Shown: in pieces, positions 1 through 6,667 of the stretch
Layout of the letters: every line of letters starts with the position of its first letter
Numbering within the stretch: position 1 is the stretch's first letter
NCBI GenBank assembly: GCA_937902115.1
Contig: CALGSR010000354.1
Coordinates: forward strand, 1-7,502
DNA from: an uncultured Bacillus sp.
GTDB lineage: Bacteria > Bacillota > Bacilli > Bacillales > Cytobacillaceae
Reading direction: 5' to 3'
Length of the DNA stretch: 7,502 bases
Notes under the pieces: generated by a model
Database searches by the model: none
What the model was told of the DNA's origin: nothing
What the model saw: the letters and a program-made list of their open reading frames with translations, nothing else
Made by a program: the position numbers and the translations under genes

Positions 1-145
1 CAAAATTCTGTAGGTCTGTGTTTCTTTTAAAAAGGGAATTATGAAATTGATTCAATTGAAAAATAATAACGATGTCTTTTCTCTCCTATCTTAATAAACA
101 TTTTTTTGTTAAAATGAATGTTGTCTACAAGGAAGGAGTATTGCT

Positions 146-760
146 GTGAATAGACTCTCGATTGATATCCGATTAATCACCGGCTTAGTCATCGCACATC
201 TATTGATGTATCTTACTTTTCAAAACAAAGCTATCTTTTGGTATATGTTTACAGCGACTATGCTGCTTTTAATGAGTTATGCTATGTATCATCTAAAAAC
301 AGATGATTCATGCTCATTTCTAACCTATAGTTTCTATGGAATTATTTCCGGAATCTTTCTATTCGCTTTATTTTGGTTGGGAAATTTTTTTATCGACTTT
401 TTCCATTTATCAGTTAGGAGTGAAATTTCCAAACTTTATCGGATTTTTTCACCTACACAAATTTGGCACTATATCGTACTCTTCCTATTCGTTATTCCTG
501 CTGAAGAGTTATTTTGGCGCGGATTTGTACAAAACCGCCTAACAGCGACAAAACTAAACATTAAATACAGTGTCATCTTAGCAGCCATTCTTTACGCTTC
601 CGTTCAGCTTTATTCAGGGTATTTCATTCACTTTTTTGCCGCTCTTATTGCCGGTCTGTTTTGGGGCTTTCTTTATGCATGGAAACGAAATGTTCGTGTC
701 ATCATCATTTCTCATTTAGTATTTGATCTCTTTCTCTTTATCCTGTTTCCATTTAGATAA
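146..760 (+). CDS. CPBP-family intramembrane protease-like protein (204 aa)
   Basis: This is a very hydrophobic protein with about six membrane segments (roughly residues 9-26, 29-50, 63-85, 107-119, 142-178 and 186-203). It carries the CPBP (CAAX protease and bacteriocin-processing) signature. Motif 1 is EELFWR at 120-125 (E120, E121, R125) and motif 3 is HLVFD at 190-194. The usual motif 2, FxxxH, should fall at Y150-x3-Q154, so the expected metal-binding or catalytic histidine is a glutamine here. Family members cleave membrane-associated substrates, or act in bacteriocin immunity or protein sorting; the substrate cannot be told from sequence. The GTG start is supported by AAGGAAGGAG at 129-138, seven bases upstream. 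The gene stands alone and is convergent with the next one. I am confident of the family but not of enzymatic activity, given the altered motif 2. Confidence 0.88.
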   Translation: MNRLSIDIRLITGLVIAHLLMYLTFQNKAIFWYMFTATMLLLMSYAMYHLKTDDSCSFLTYSFYGIISGIFLFALFWLGNFFIDFFHLSVRSEISKLYRIFSPTQIWHYIVLFLFVIPAEELFWRGFVQNRLTATKLNIKYSVILAAILYASVQLYSGYFIHFFAALIAGLFWGFLYAWKRNVRVIIISHLVFDLFLFILFPFR

Positions 761-792
761 TGGGTATGAGACTCTCTTGTTTACATGCTTAA

Positions 793-821
793 AGGTGCAG
801 AATTGCTCTGCACCTATTTTT
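793..821 (+). terminator. Intrinsic terminator between convergent genes
   Basis: A 9-bp perfect stem (793-801 with 807-815) has a five-base loop and is followed by ATTTTTC on the plus strand, 32 bases after the stop of the CPBP gene. The right arm overlaps the stop codon of the convergent minus-strand gene. On the minus strand the hairpin is followed only by TTTAAG, so termination in that direction would be weaker. Confidence 0.82.
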
Positions 822-1860
822 CTATTTCATTCTCAGGTTTCATCCATAAAAGAACAATAAAGATAATACTTATATAGCCAAATAAAGGATATAAATAGGA
901 TAGGAGCCGGCTGTATTCAAACAAACTAATAATATAAGTAACAGCAAAGATTCCACTTACCGTAACCATTTTCGGTATCGAAACATATCGCTTTATTTGT
1001 TTTTCCAAGCCAAAAACATTCCCTATAACAGATGTGAAAATTTCTCCATAAATAATGAGAATAAAAATCCAATATAATCCTGATGCCAGGTTTTTCATGA
1101 TGACTGCCATAGGGATCTCATAAGTTGTAAAATCCGGCAGCATAATCAGCGTAAAATGACCGGCGATCAAAATTAAAGTTAATGCCGTACCACCAATAAT
1201 TCCTCCCATTTTAATGGTTCGTTCATCTTTGACCTCTGATGCCACCGGAACGAGGACAGCTTGAGCAAGGGACAAATTAAAGGCTGTATAGGAAAAAGGA
1301 GCCGCGACCACCTTCCAGCCATCCTCCACATAGGGAATATATAATAGTTGATCTAGAAAATGAGGCAGACGTACCGATAAAAACATCAAGATAATACTAA
1401 AGGTGATCATAAGTGGCACGACAAATGTATTCACGGCAAACAAAGCTTTTATTCCAACAAACATGACAATAAAGGATAGAATGATGGTGATCATGACTCC
1501 ACTGAGCTTTGAAAGTCCAAGCTGCTCCTCAAATACAGCCCCTGCTCCAGCTAACATGACCGCACAAACCCCTAACAACATAATCATTAATAACAGATTA
1601 ATGATTTTCCCAAATGTCTTTCCAAACAAATATTCATTAAATTCTTCGTAGGATTTCGCATTAATTCGCGCTGACAGCACCATTAACTTTGAGCCTAGAA
1701 AAATAAGAATATACCCTGACATAATCATGCTGATTAAGCCGATAAAACCAAATCTGGAGAAAAACTCCACAATTTCTCTTCCTGTTGCAAAGCCTGCACC
1801 CACAACTGTTCCAACATAAACAGCTGCAATTTGGATAGCAGCTCCCCAATTTGTTTTCAC
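814..1860 (-). CDS. ykvI: YkvI-family membrane protein, probable transporter of unknown substrate (348 aa)
   Basis: This is an integral membrane protein with about ten hydrophobic segments (near 8-25, 38-62, 84-110, 119-139, 142-162, 185-207, 218-241, 248-283, 299-315, 320-340). I recognise it as YkvI (COG3949-type), a Bacillus family with no established function. The glycine-rich GAGFATGRE at 21-29, in the first membrane helix, resembles the broken first helix of LeuT/APC-fold transporters, so a transporter role is an inference. The reading frame stays open upstream to 1902, but the start is best placed at the GTG at 1858-1860. AAGGGAGG lies there with eight bases of spacing, whereas the ATG at 1902 has no ribosome binding site. 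It sits downstream of the mhqR-like gene on the same strand. A strong terminator separates the two, so they are probably not one operon. I found no convincing promoter. Confidence 0.85.
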   Translation of the reverse strand: MKTNWGAAIQIAAVYVGTVVGAGFATGREIVEFFSRFGFIGLISMIMSGYILIFLGSKLMVLSARINAKSYEEFNEYLFGKTFGKIINLLLMIMLLGVCAVMLAGAGAVFEEQLGLSKLSGVMITIILSFIVMFVGIKALFAVNTFVVPLMITFSIILMFLSVRLPHFLDQLLYIPYVEDGWKVVAAPFSYTAFNLSLAQAVLVPVASEVKDERTIKMGGIIGGTALTLILIAGHFTLIMLPDFTTYEIPMAVIMKNLASGLYWIFILIIYGEIFTSVIGNVFGLEKQIKRYVSIPKMVTVSGIFAVTYIISLFEYSRLLSYLYPLFGYISIIFIVLLWMKPENEIEK

Positions 1861-2190
1861 GTACCCAACCTCCCTTCCTTCACTATATGATCGGAAGTAC
1901 AAACTAAGACGAGCTTTTTCTATTTATTGGGCAAATACTTATTTCCTTCACTTCCAAATCAAAACAGTCCATTTCTTCATCAAAATTATTAATGGCTCTT
2001 TTCTCATAGATTGTTGCTTTTAATTGAAAATATAAGTTGCTTAGCCTTGTTTTTCATGTGAAGTTAGATTTCTTTGAAGAGAAAAGAACGGCAAACTGAA
2101 TTGAAAGCTCGAAAATAGCTGTTTCTTCATTAAAATCGGCCTTTAGATTTTAACAACAAACTTTACAAAAACAGCCTTATTAATAGATAA
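1861..2190. other. Intergenic stretch upstream of ykvI
   Basis: No intact gene is visible. The stretch should hold the ykvI promoter on the minus strand, but no pair of -35 and -10 boxes stands out. The minus strand has an interrupted small reading frame (1904-2130), listed separately. A short AT-rich inverted repeat (TAAAATC at 2131-2137 with GATTTTA at 2146-2152) lies just upstream of that frame. Confidence 0.6.
1904..2130 (-). pseudogene. Possible frameshifted small gene (about 75 codons if repaired)
   Basis: A minus-strand frame opens with ATG at 2130, preceded by AAAGG with nine bases of spacing, and begins MKKQLFSSF. It runs 29 codons to a TAA at 2041-2043. A second frame is open for 49 codons (1904-2053) and overlaps the first at a run of five A residues (minus strand, about 2050-2054). 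One extra A in that run would join the two into a single frame of 75 codons. The second half is rich in acidic and lysine residues (for example NNFDEEMDCF) and stops 43 bases before the ykvI start. I do not recognise the product. The combined frame could be a decayed gene, a sequencing indel in a homopolymer, an intergenic repeat that happens to be open, or chance. Confidence 0.3.
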
Positions 2191-2229
2191 GATCAAAAAA
2201 AGGAGTCAAGAAGACTCCTTTTTTTGATC
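2191..2229 (-). terminator. Perfect 17-bp hairpin terminator, probably bidirectional
   Basis: The arms at 2191-2207 and 2213-2229 are perfectly complementary around an AAGAA loop. The core is GGAGTC/GACTCC, flanked by seven A and seven T residues, so each strand ends its GC stem with a T run. It lies 12 bases past the stop of the mhqR-like gene and should isolate ykvI from read-through. Confidence 0.9.
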
Positions 2230-2241
2230 TATTTTTTCCTT

Positions 2242-2682
2242 TTAATATTTCTTTACAGATAATCCTAATTTCTTTAAAATCTCAATTCCCATTTCTTTTT
2301 CTTCCTCTGATAATACTGACATTATTCTATCGATTTCATTTCGATGAGAAGGAAATACTTGTTCAATTAATTTCTTCCCTTTTGGCGTAATTCGTGCAAA
2401 GGTAACGCGCCTGTCACTCGGACATGCAACCCGTACGATATACTCTTTCTTTTCCAGTTTATCAATTACATACGTCATACTCCCGCTTGCTAATAAAATC
2501 TTTCCGCCAATTTGCTGCAAAGGCTGATCTCCTTTATGATAGAGCAGTTCGAGTACGGCAAATTCCGTAGGATTTAGACCATAACGTTGAATTTGTTTAT
2601 TTACATGCTCATTGATCGCACGGAAAGCACGGGATAAAACAATATATAATTTTAGTGATTGATCCTGTTGATTTATAGTCAT
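2242..2682 (-). CDS. mhqR: MarR-family repressor, MhqR/YkvE-like (146 aa)
   Basis: This is a winged-helix MarR regulator of typical length. An N-terminal dimerisation helix (about 8-33) is followed by the DNA-binding part: NPTEFAVLELLYHKG (37-51), QIGGKILLASGS (57-68), a recognition helix near MTYVIDKLEKK (69-79) and a wing with DRR at 90-92. C-terminal helices complete the dimer interface. The sequence resembles B. subtilis MhqR, which represses genes for detoxifying quinones and related electrophiles. No such target genes lie in this window, and the assignment rests on recognition rather than alignment. There is a single cysteine, C87, at the start of the wing; I cannot say whether it is conserved or redox-active. 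The ATG at 2682 has AAAGGA eleven bases upstream. A palindrome overlapping its own -10 box suggests it may control itself. Confidence 0.85.
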   Translation of the reverse strand: MTINQQDQSLKLYIVLSRAFRAINEHVNKQIQRYGLNPTEFAVLELLYHKGDQPLQQIGGKILLASGSMTYVIDKLEKKEYIVRVACPSDRRVTFARITPKGKKLIEQVFPSHRNEIDRIMSVLSEEEKEMGIEILKKLGLSVKKY

Positions 2683-2711
2683 GATTTACCAAATCCTTTA
2701 TCTATAATGGT

Positions 2712-2747
2712 CATCTTAATTATACTATATTAAGCATATACTATTAA
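2712..2747 (-). promoter_or_regulatory. SigA-type promoter of mhqR-like gene with overlapping palindrome
   Basis: On the minus strand, -35 TTAATA (2742-2747) and -10 TATAAT (2719-2724, perfect) are separated by 17 bases, giving a start near 2712. The -10 lies inside a 20-bp imperfect palindrome (2715-2734) with CTTAAT/ATTAAG ends. TATACTAT is also repeated directly at 2721-2728 and 2737-2744. Placement over the core promoter would suit a repressor site. Confidence 0.65.
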
Positions 2748-2963
2748 ATTATAATTGTAAAAAGGAATAATATCTATGTAATTTTATCAAACATTTGACT
2801 AACAATCAAAGACAGCCATTTATTAAGGTATTGACAGATAAGTGTGCTTTTCTATCTACGTCTCGACAGTAATTGCATATTAAAAAACTTTTTTGGGAAA
2901 ATTTTGTCTAGTATTGCGAATCTATTTACTTCTTTCATAAAAATTGTAATAATTGTAATAATT

Positions 2964-2992
2964 TTAAAAGAATCAGGAAATAATAATAGAAT
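2964..2992 (+). promoter_or_regulatory. Candidate SigA promoter of the Spo0E-like gene
   Basis: TTAAAA (2964-2969) and TAGAAT (2987-2992) are spaced by 17 bases and match the consensus at four and five of six positions. The predicted start, near 2999, leaves a 20-base leader containing the GGGGGG ribosome binding site. In such AT-rich DNA a chance match is possible. Confidence 0.4.
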
Positions 2993-3018
2993 AACATGGA
3001 GACTCAGGGGGGATTTCT

Positions 3019-3231
3019 TTGCAGAATATCCAGAATAGCATACTAATTGAAATTCAGAAAAAGCGAGATATGATGATAGATTTAGCAAAAAATAAAGGCT
3101 TTACAAATTTTGATACAGTTAAATGCAGTCAGGAACTTGATCAGTTAATTTATCAATATCAAAAGTGTTTTCTTGAGCAATCAAAACAACATGCAATGAG
3201 ACAAGGAAAAATAAACTTTATGTTTGCATAG
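3019..3231 (+). CDS. Spo0E-like sporulation regulatory phosphatase (70 aa)
   Basis: This small protein carries the Spo0E-family signature SQELDQLI (residues 38-45), preceded by a predicted helix (about 6-26) and followed by another (40-60). That is the two-helix hairpin expected of these aspartyl-phosphate phosphatases. Characterised members (Spo0E, YisI, YnzD) remove phosphate from Spo0A~P and hold back sporulation; which response regulator this one serves is unknown. The start is a TTG at 3019 with AGGGGGGA at 3006-3013, five bases upstream. No in-frame ATG precedes it, and a TTG start is consistent with low expression. The gene is alone on its strand, diverges from the mhqR-like gene and converges on the oxidoreductase operon, from which a shared terminator separates it. 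Family identity is fairly secure because of the motif and the size. Confidence 0.85.
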   Translation: MQNIQNSILIEIQKKRDMMIDLAKNKGFTNFDTVKCSQELDQLIYQYQKCFLEQSKQHAMRQGKINFMFA

Positions 3232-3261
3232 CAAATGCACGATTTTTCTATCAAGATAATT

Positions 3262-3302
3262 AAAAATCGAGATTCCAAATTATTGGAATCTCGATTTTTT
3301 TT
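3262..3302. terminator. Bidirectional terminator shared by convergent genes
   Basis: The arms 3262-3278 and 3283-3299 form a perfect 17-bp stem with a four-base ATTA loop. Eight T residues (3295-3302) follow on the plus strand and five on the minus strand. It lies 30 bases after the Spo0E-like stop and about 20 bases past the stop of the alpha-beta oxidoreductase gene, so it can end transcription from both sides. Confidence 0.92.
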
Positions 3303-3320
3303 ACTAATAAAGTTTTCCCA

Positions 3321-5639
3321 TTATAGGAATGGACTTTCATGTTTCGCTTTAAGTTGATTCCAACGGCGTTCAACTTCTTTTTCGAACTCTTCAACAAGGG
3401 CATTATTTTCTTCTTTTAATAAGTGTTTTGTTTTACCCATGTATCCTAACCATTCTCTTAGATCAACCTTTTTCTTTTTCTCCTCTGGATTGAAAGTGAT
3501 ATTTGTAATACCTCTTTCTATTTCATATAGAGGGAAGAAGTTAGAGTTAACGGCAGCATCTATAATCGTTTGACCTAATGTCTCATTTGATTTCCAGTTT
3601 AGTGGACAAGCAATCAGGATTTTTCCATAAACAAGGCCAACATTATTTGCATACCATTGTGCTTTAGCACCTTTTTTCACAAGGTCTTGAGGGTATGATT
3701 CAGAACCTGTAAATACATATGGAATATTTGTTGACGCCATAATTTGCGCTGTATCTTTATGGTGGAACGGTTTACCTTGTTGGTACGGTCCAACACCAGA
3801 AGTACTTGTCATATGTCCAAGCGGTGTAGAATAAGACAATTGGCTTCCTGTATTCATGTAACCTTCATTATCATACTCAACAATGATCATTTTGTGGTTA
3901 CGTAAAGCAGCACCAATTGCAGGTCCCATACCAATGTCCATACCACCGTCACCAGTTACCATAACGAATGTGAAATCATCACTTAAACCTAATGCTTTGA
4001 ATTCACCACGACGTTGTCTTTCATGGAACATTTCAACAAGTCCAGATAGAGTAGCCGCACCATTTTGGAATAGGTTGTGGATATAAGTTGCTTTATGTGA
4101 ACTATAAGGATATCCAGTTGTAACAATCATCGCACAGCCAGTGTGGAATAATGTTACAATATCGCCTTCAATTCCTTTAAAGAATGTTTCTAACCCAGAG
4201 AAAATACCACAGCCAGGGCATGCTCCGTGTCCAGAAGAAATACGTTTTGGTTTTTTCGTTAAGGCTCTTAGCGGCGGAATCTTAACCTTTAATTCACCAG
4301 TTTCTTCATTTGGAGTAACCGTAATTAGACCCGTACGTAAATCTTCTTTCTTCAATGGTTCGATACGACGTTTTGGTGCTAAGTCCGGATTACCAGGAGT
4401 ATGACCAAAATAATCAAATGGAACTTCTACTTTGCCAGCTTCTACAGCATCGATCGCTAATTGGAAGAACTGTTCAGCTTCATCAGCATAGAAGTCTTTT
4501 CCACCTAGGCCATAGATACGTGTAATAACCTTTGTTTCGCTATTTCCGAAAGTATGAAGCGCTGCTTTTACTTCCATAGACATGTTACCGCCGTGTGCTC
4601 CATAAGAATCACCACGGTCCCCAACAGTAATAGCTTTTACATTTTTCAATGCTTCCGCAATTTGTTTTTGCGGGAACGGGCGAAGGATATTTGGAGAAAT
4701 AACCCCTGCTTTAATGCCTTTCGCACGTAATTTATCGACAACACCCTTAGCCACTTCTGTAGCTGAGTTTAATAAGAATACAGCTACGTCAGCATCTTCC
4801 ATGCCATATTGATCAAGGATTGGATATTCACGGCCTGTTAACTCAGCAAATTCTTTTGAAATTCTTTCGAATACTTTTTCAGCATTATACATTGCTTGAG
4901 ATTGTTGATAACGGTTGTTAATTGTATCAGGCTCATTCATATAAGCACCAATTGTTACCGGATTATCACGGTCTAAAGCATGTGGGAATTCCGTTGGAAC
5001 TTCACCAACAAATTTGCGAACTTCATTACTGTCTTTAATGACTTGTAAACGTCTCTTTTGGTGAGAAGTAAAGTATCCATCGTAAGATACAATAACTGGT
5101 AAGCGTACTTCTGGATCTTCCGCTAGTTTAATCGCCATGATATTCATGTCATAGACAACTTGCGGATCACGAGCCATTAGAATCGGCCAGCCAATATTTA
5201 AAGCAAAGTATAAGTCAGAGTGGTCACCATGGATATTTAATGGACCAGAAACGGAACGGTTTACTAAGTTTAATACCATTGGCATACGAGTTCCAGATTG
5301 AACAGGTAATTGTTCAAGCATGTATAAGAAACCATTCGCACTTGTTGCGTTGAATACACGTCCGCCACCTGTAGCCGCACCGTAACAGATCCCTGCAGAA
5401 CCGTGTTCACCGTCAGCAGCGATTAATTTAATATCATGTTGTCCTCTTGCTTTCATTCCATCAAGGAATTGAGCTACTTCTGTAGAAGGAGAAATTGGGT
5501 AGTATCCCATAATATGATAGTTAATTTGTGCCGCAGCATATGCTGCTACTTCATTACCTGATTCAAATAAAATGCTTTGTTCTACTTTACCTTCTGATAG
5601 ACCTGCTTTTTCTTTATCTATGATAATCTCTTTAGACAT
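3321..5639 (-). CDS. 2-oxoacid:ferredoxin oxidoreductase, fused alpha-beta subunit (772 aa)
   Basis: One polypeptide joins the PorA-like alpha and PorB-like beta parts of a pyruvate-type oxidoreductase, which converts a 2-oxoacid, CoA and oxidised ferredoxin to acyl-CoA, CO2 and reduced ferredoxin. Positions here count from the GTG at 5651. The alpha part has GYYPISPS (49-56), the ADGEHG region (79-84) near the cofactor, GDHSD (142-146) and SYDGYFTSH (189-197), then a second domain (about 288-395) with LRPFP at 323-327. The beta part starts near 470 with CPGCG (C478, C481), then C506 and C682, the four expected ligands of a [4Fe-4S] cluster, and has the thiamine pyrophosphate motif GDGG (567-570) with DNEGYMNTG (594-602). 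GTG 5651 overlaps the AGGTGA ribosome binding site (5648-5653), so ATG 5639, eight bases downstream, is the likely start. The substrate (pyruvate, 2-oxoglutarate, oxalate or other) is not certain. Confidence 0.93.
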   Translation of the reverse strand: MSKEIIIDKEKAGLSEGKVEQSILFESGNEVAAYAAAQINYHIMGYYPISPSTEVAQFLDGMKARGQHDIKLIAADGEHGSAGICYGAATGGGRVFNATSANGFLYMLEQLPVQSGTRMPMVLNLVNRSVSGPLNIHGDHSDLYFALNIGWPILMARDPQVVYDMNIMAIKLAEDPEVRLPVIVSYDGYFTSHQKRRLQVIKDSNEVRKFVGEVPTEFPHALDRDNPVTIGAYMNEPDTINNRYQQSQAMYNAEKVFERISKEFAELTGREYPILDQYGMEDADVAVFLLNSATEVAKGVVDKLRAKGIKAGVISPNILRPFPQKQIAEALKNVKAITVGDRGDSYGAHGGNMSMEVKAALHTFGNSETKVITRIYGLGGKDFYADEAEQFFQLAIDAVEAGKVEVPFDYFGHTPGNPDLAPKRRIEPLKKEDLRTGLITVTPNEETGELKVKIPPLRALTKKPKRISSGHGACPGCGIFSGLETFFKGIEGDIVTLFHTGCAMIVTTGYPYSSHKATYIHNLFQNGAATLSGLVEMFHERQRRGEFKALGLSDDFTFVMVTGDGGMDIGMGPAIGAALRNHKMIIVEYDNEGYMNTGSQLSYSTPLGHMTSTSGVGPYQQGKPFHHKDTAQIMASTNIPYVFTGSESYPQDLVKKGAKAQWYANNVGLVYGKILIACPLNWKSNETLGQTIIDAAVNSNFFPLYEIERGITNITFNPEEKKKKVDLREWLGYMGKTKHLLKEENNALVEEFEKEVERRWNQLKAKHESPFL

Positions 5640-5662
5640 CTTCGTATTCACCTTTCTCTCAA

Positions 5663-6667
5663 TTATTTTACAAGTTCAAATAAATGTGGTACACGATTAG
5701 CATCTGCATAGCCGTCATTTGTTTCAGCAGCACTTTGCAATGCATCTGTTGGGCAGGCTTCTACACATTTTAAGCAGCCTTTACAGTATTGATAATCAAT
5801 TCCTTTAAGGAACATTTGCGGACGACCCTTTTTGTCTGGTTCTTCATTCCAAACAAAGCAGAAGTCAGGGCAAGCTGTATCGCACTGAGCACAGTTGATA
5901 CATTTTTCCTCGTGGAAATGAGGAAGCATACCGGAACGTGAAATACTTAAGTCCTTGAAAACATTATTCCCAGAATCGAAAACAAGACCACCAATTGGTT
6001 GTGTTTCATACCCTAAAACTGGCTCTGGACGAACAAATGGCTTAACTTCTACATCTGGGCTTACTTCAAATGTCTTAAATTCAACTTCATTATAACCACG
6101 GTCAAATGTACGAATATTTGACTCTACTAAATGAGGATATTTCTTTTCAAATGTACGGCGAATCGTATCTCTCATTGAATCTGCATCTAAGAAATCAAGA
6201 ATTCTAAATATTGCACCAAGCATCGCTGTATTTACTTTTGTTTTTTCTTCTAAAGCAATTTGCGTAGCATCTACAACTGCTACAATTCCACCTTGAAGTT
6301 TTGCTAATTCCTTCACTTCATCTGGCGTTCTTTTTGTATTAACTAAAACAGTAGTATCTGGATACATACCACTAGTTGGATCTTGTGTTCTGAAAAGCGC
6401 ATCATGGAAAACTGCAACTACATGCGGACGCTCAACAGGAGTTGTATCGCGTATTTGTGTAAATGGATCACAGAAACGAATATTCCCTTTAACAGGAGAA
6501 CCTTTTTTCTCAGAACCGTAAGATGAAAAGCTAAGTCCATTAAAACCACTTCCAACTACACCTGCTTCGGAAAGTAATTTACCTGCTAAATTTGCTCCTA
6601 ATCCTCCAATAGACTCAAGACGGATTTCAAAAAATCCTAAATCGTTCGTTTTAGGTAAAACAGACAT
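5663..6667 (-). CDS. 2-oxoacid:ferredoxin oxidoreductase, fused gamma-delta subunit (334 aa)
   Basis: The N-terminal part (about 12-200) is a PorG-like gamma domain with the glycine-rich ESIGGLGAN (18-26), SYGSEKKGSPV (49-59) and a central segment predicting bound products. The C-terminal part (about 245-310) is a PorD-like ferredoxin domain with two complete cluster motifs: C256-x2-C259-x2-C262-x3-C266-P and C295-x2-C298-x2-C301-x3-C305-P. It should carry electrons from the beta-subunit cluster to soluble ferredoxin. A gamma-delta fusion is also known in the oxalate oxidoreductase of Moorella, so that substrate is a possible alternative. ATG 6667 has GGGAG at 6675-6679, seven bases upstream. 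The alpha-beta gene begins 23 bases after this stop with no terminator between, so the two form one operon and probably one complex. An Fnr-type promoter lies about 144 bases upstream. Confidence 0.93.
   Translation of the reverse strand: MSVLPKTNDLGFFEIRLESIGGLGANLAGKLLSEAGVVGSGFNGLSFSSYGSEKKGSPVKGNIRFCDPFTQIRDTTPVERPHVVAVFHDALFRTQDPTSGMYPDTTVLVNTKRTPDEVKELAKLQGGIVAVVDATQIALEEKTKVNTAMLGAIFRILDFLDADSMRDTIRRTFEKKYPHLVESNIRTFDRGYNEVEFKTFEVSPDVEVKPFVRPEPVLGYETQPIGGLVFDSGNNVFKDLSISRSGMLPHFHEEKCINCAQCDTACPDFCFVWNEEPDKKGRPQMFLKGIDYQYCKGCLKCVEACPTDALQSAAETNDGYADANRVPHLFELVK

Larger units (their letters stand above)
2683..3018. other. Divergent intergenic region between mhqR-like and Spo0E-like genes
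   Basis: This very AT-rich region carries the promoters of two genes transcribed away from each other, listed separately. The middle (about 2748-2963) holds no gene I can support; open frames there lack ribosome binding sites. A perfect TTGACA at 2831-2836 has no good -10 partner at 16-18 bases (the best is TATCTA). A 9-bp unit, AATTGTAAT, is repeated in tandem at 2942-2959. Confidence 0.6.

Noticed and set aside
41..94. 17-codon plus-strand frame starting MKLIQLKNNN at the left edge
   Set aside because: Too short, with only a weak AAGGG too close to the ATG and no recognisable content.
336..542. 68-codon plus-strand frame inside the CPBP gene
   Set aside because: It is in a different frame of a gene with clear family motifs and has no ribosome binding site of its own.
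2852..3088. 78-codon minus-strand open frame across the divergent promoter region
   Set aside because: It lacks a ribosome binding site, overlaps the Spo0E-like gene and its promoter, and its composition looks like translated AT-rich intergenic DNA.
3267..3295. ATCGAGAT/ATCTCGAT elements resembling part of an MhqR box
   Set aside because: They form the arms of an obvious bidirectional terminator, in the wrong arrangement and place for an operator.
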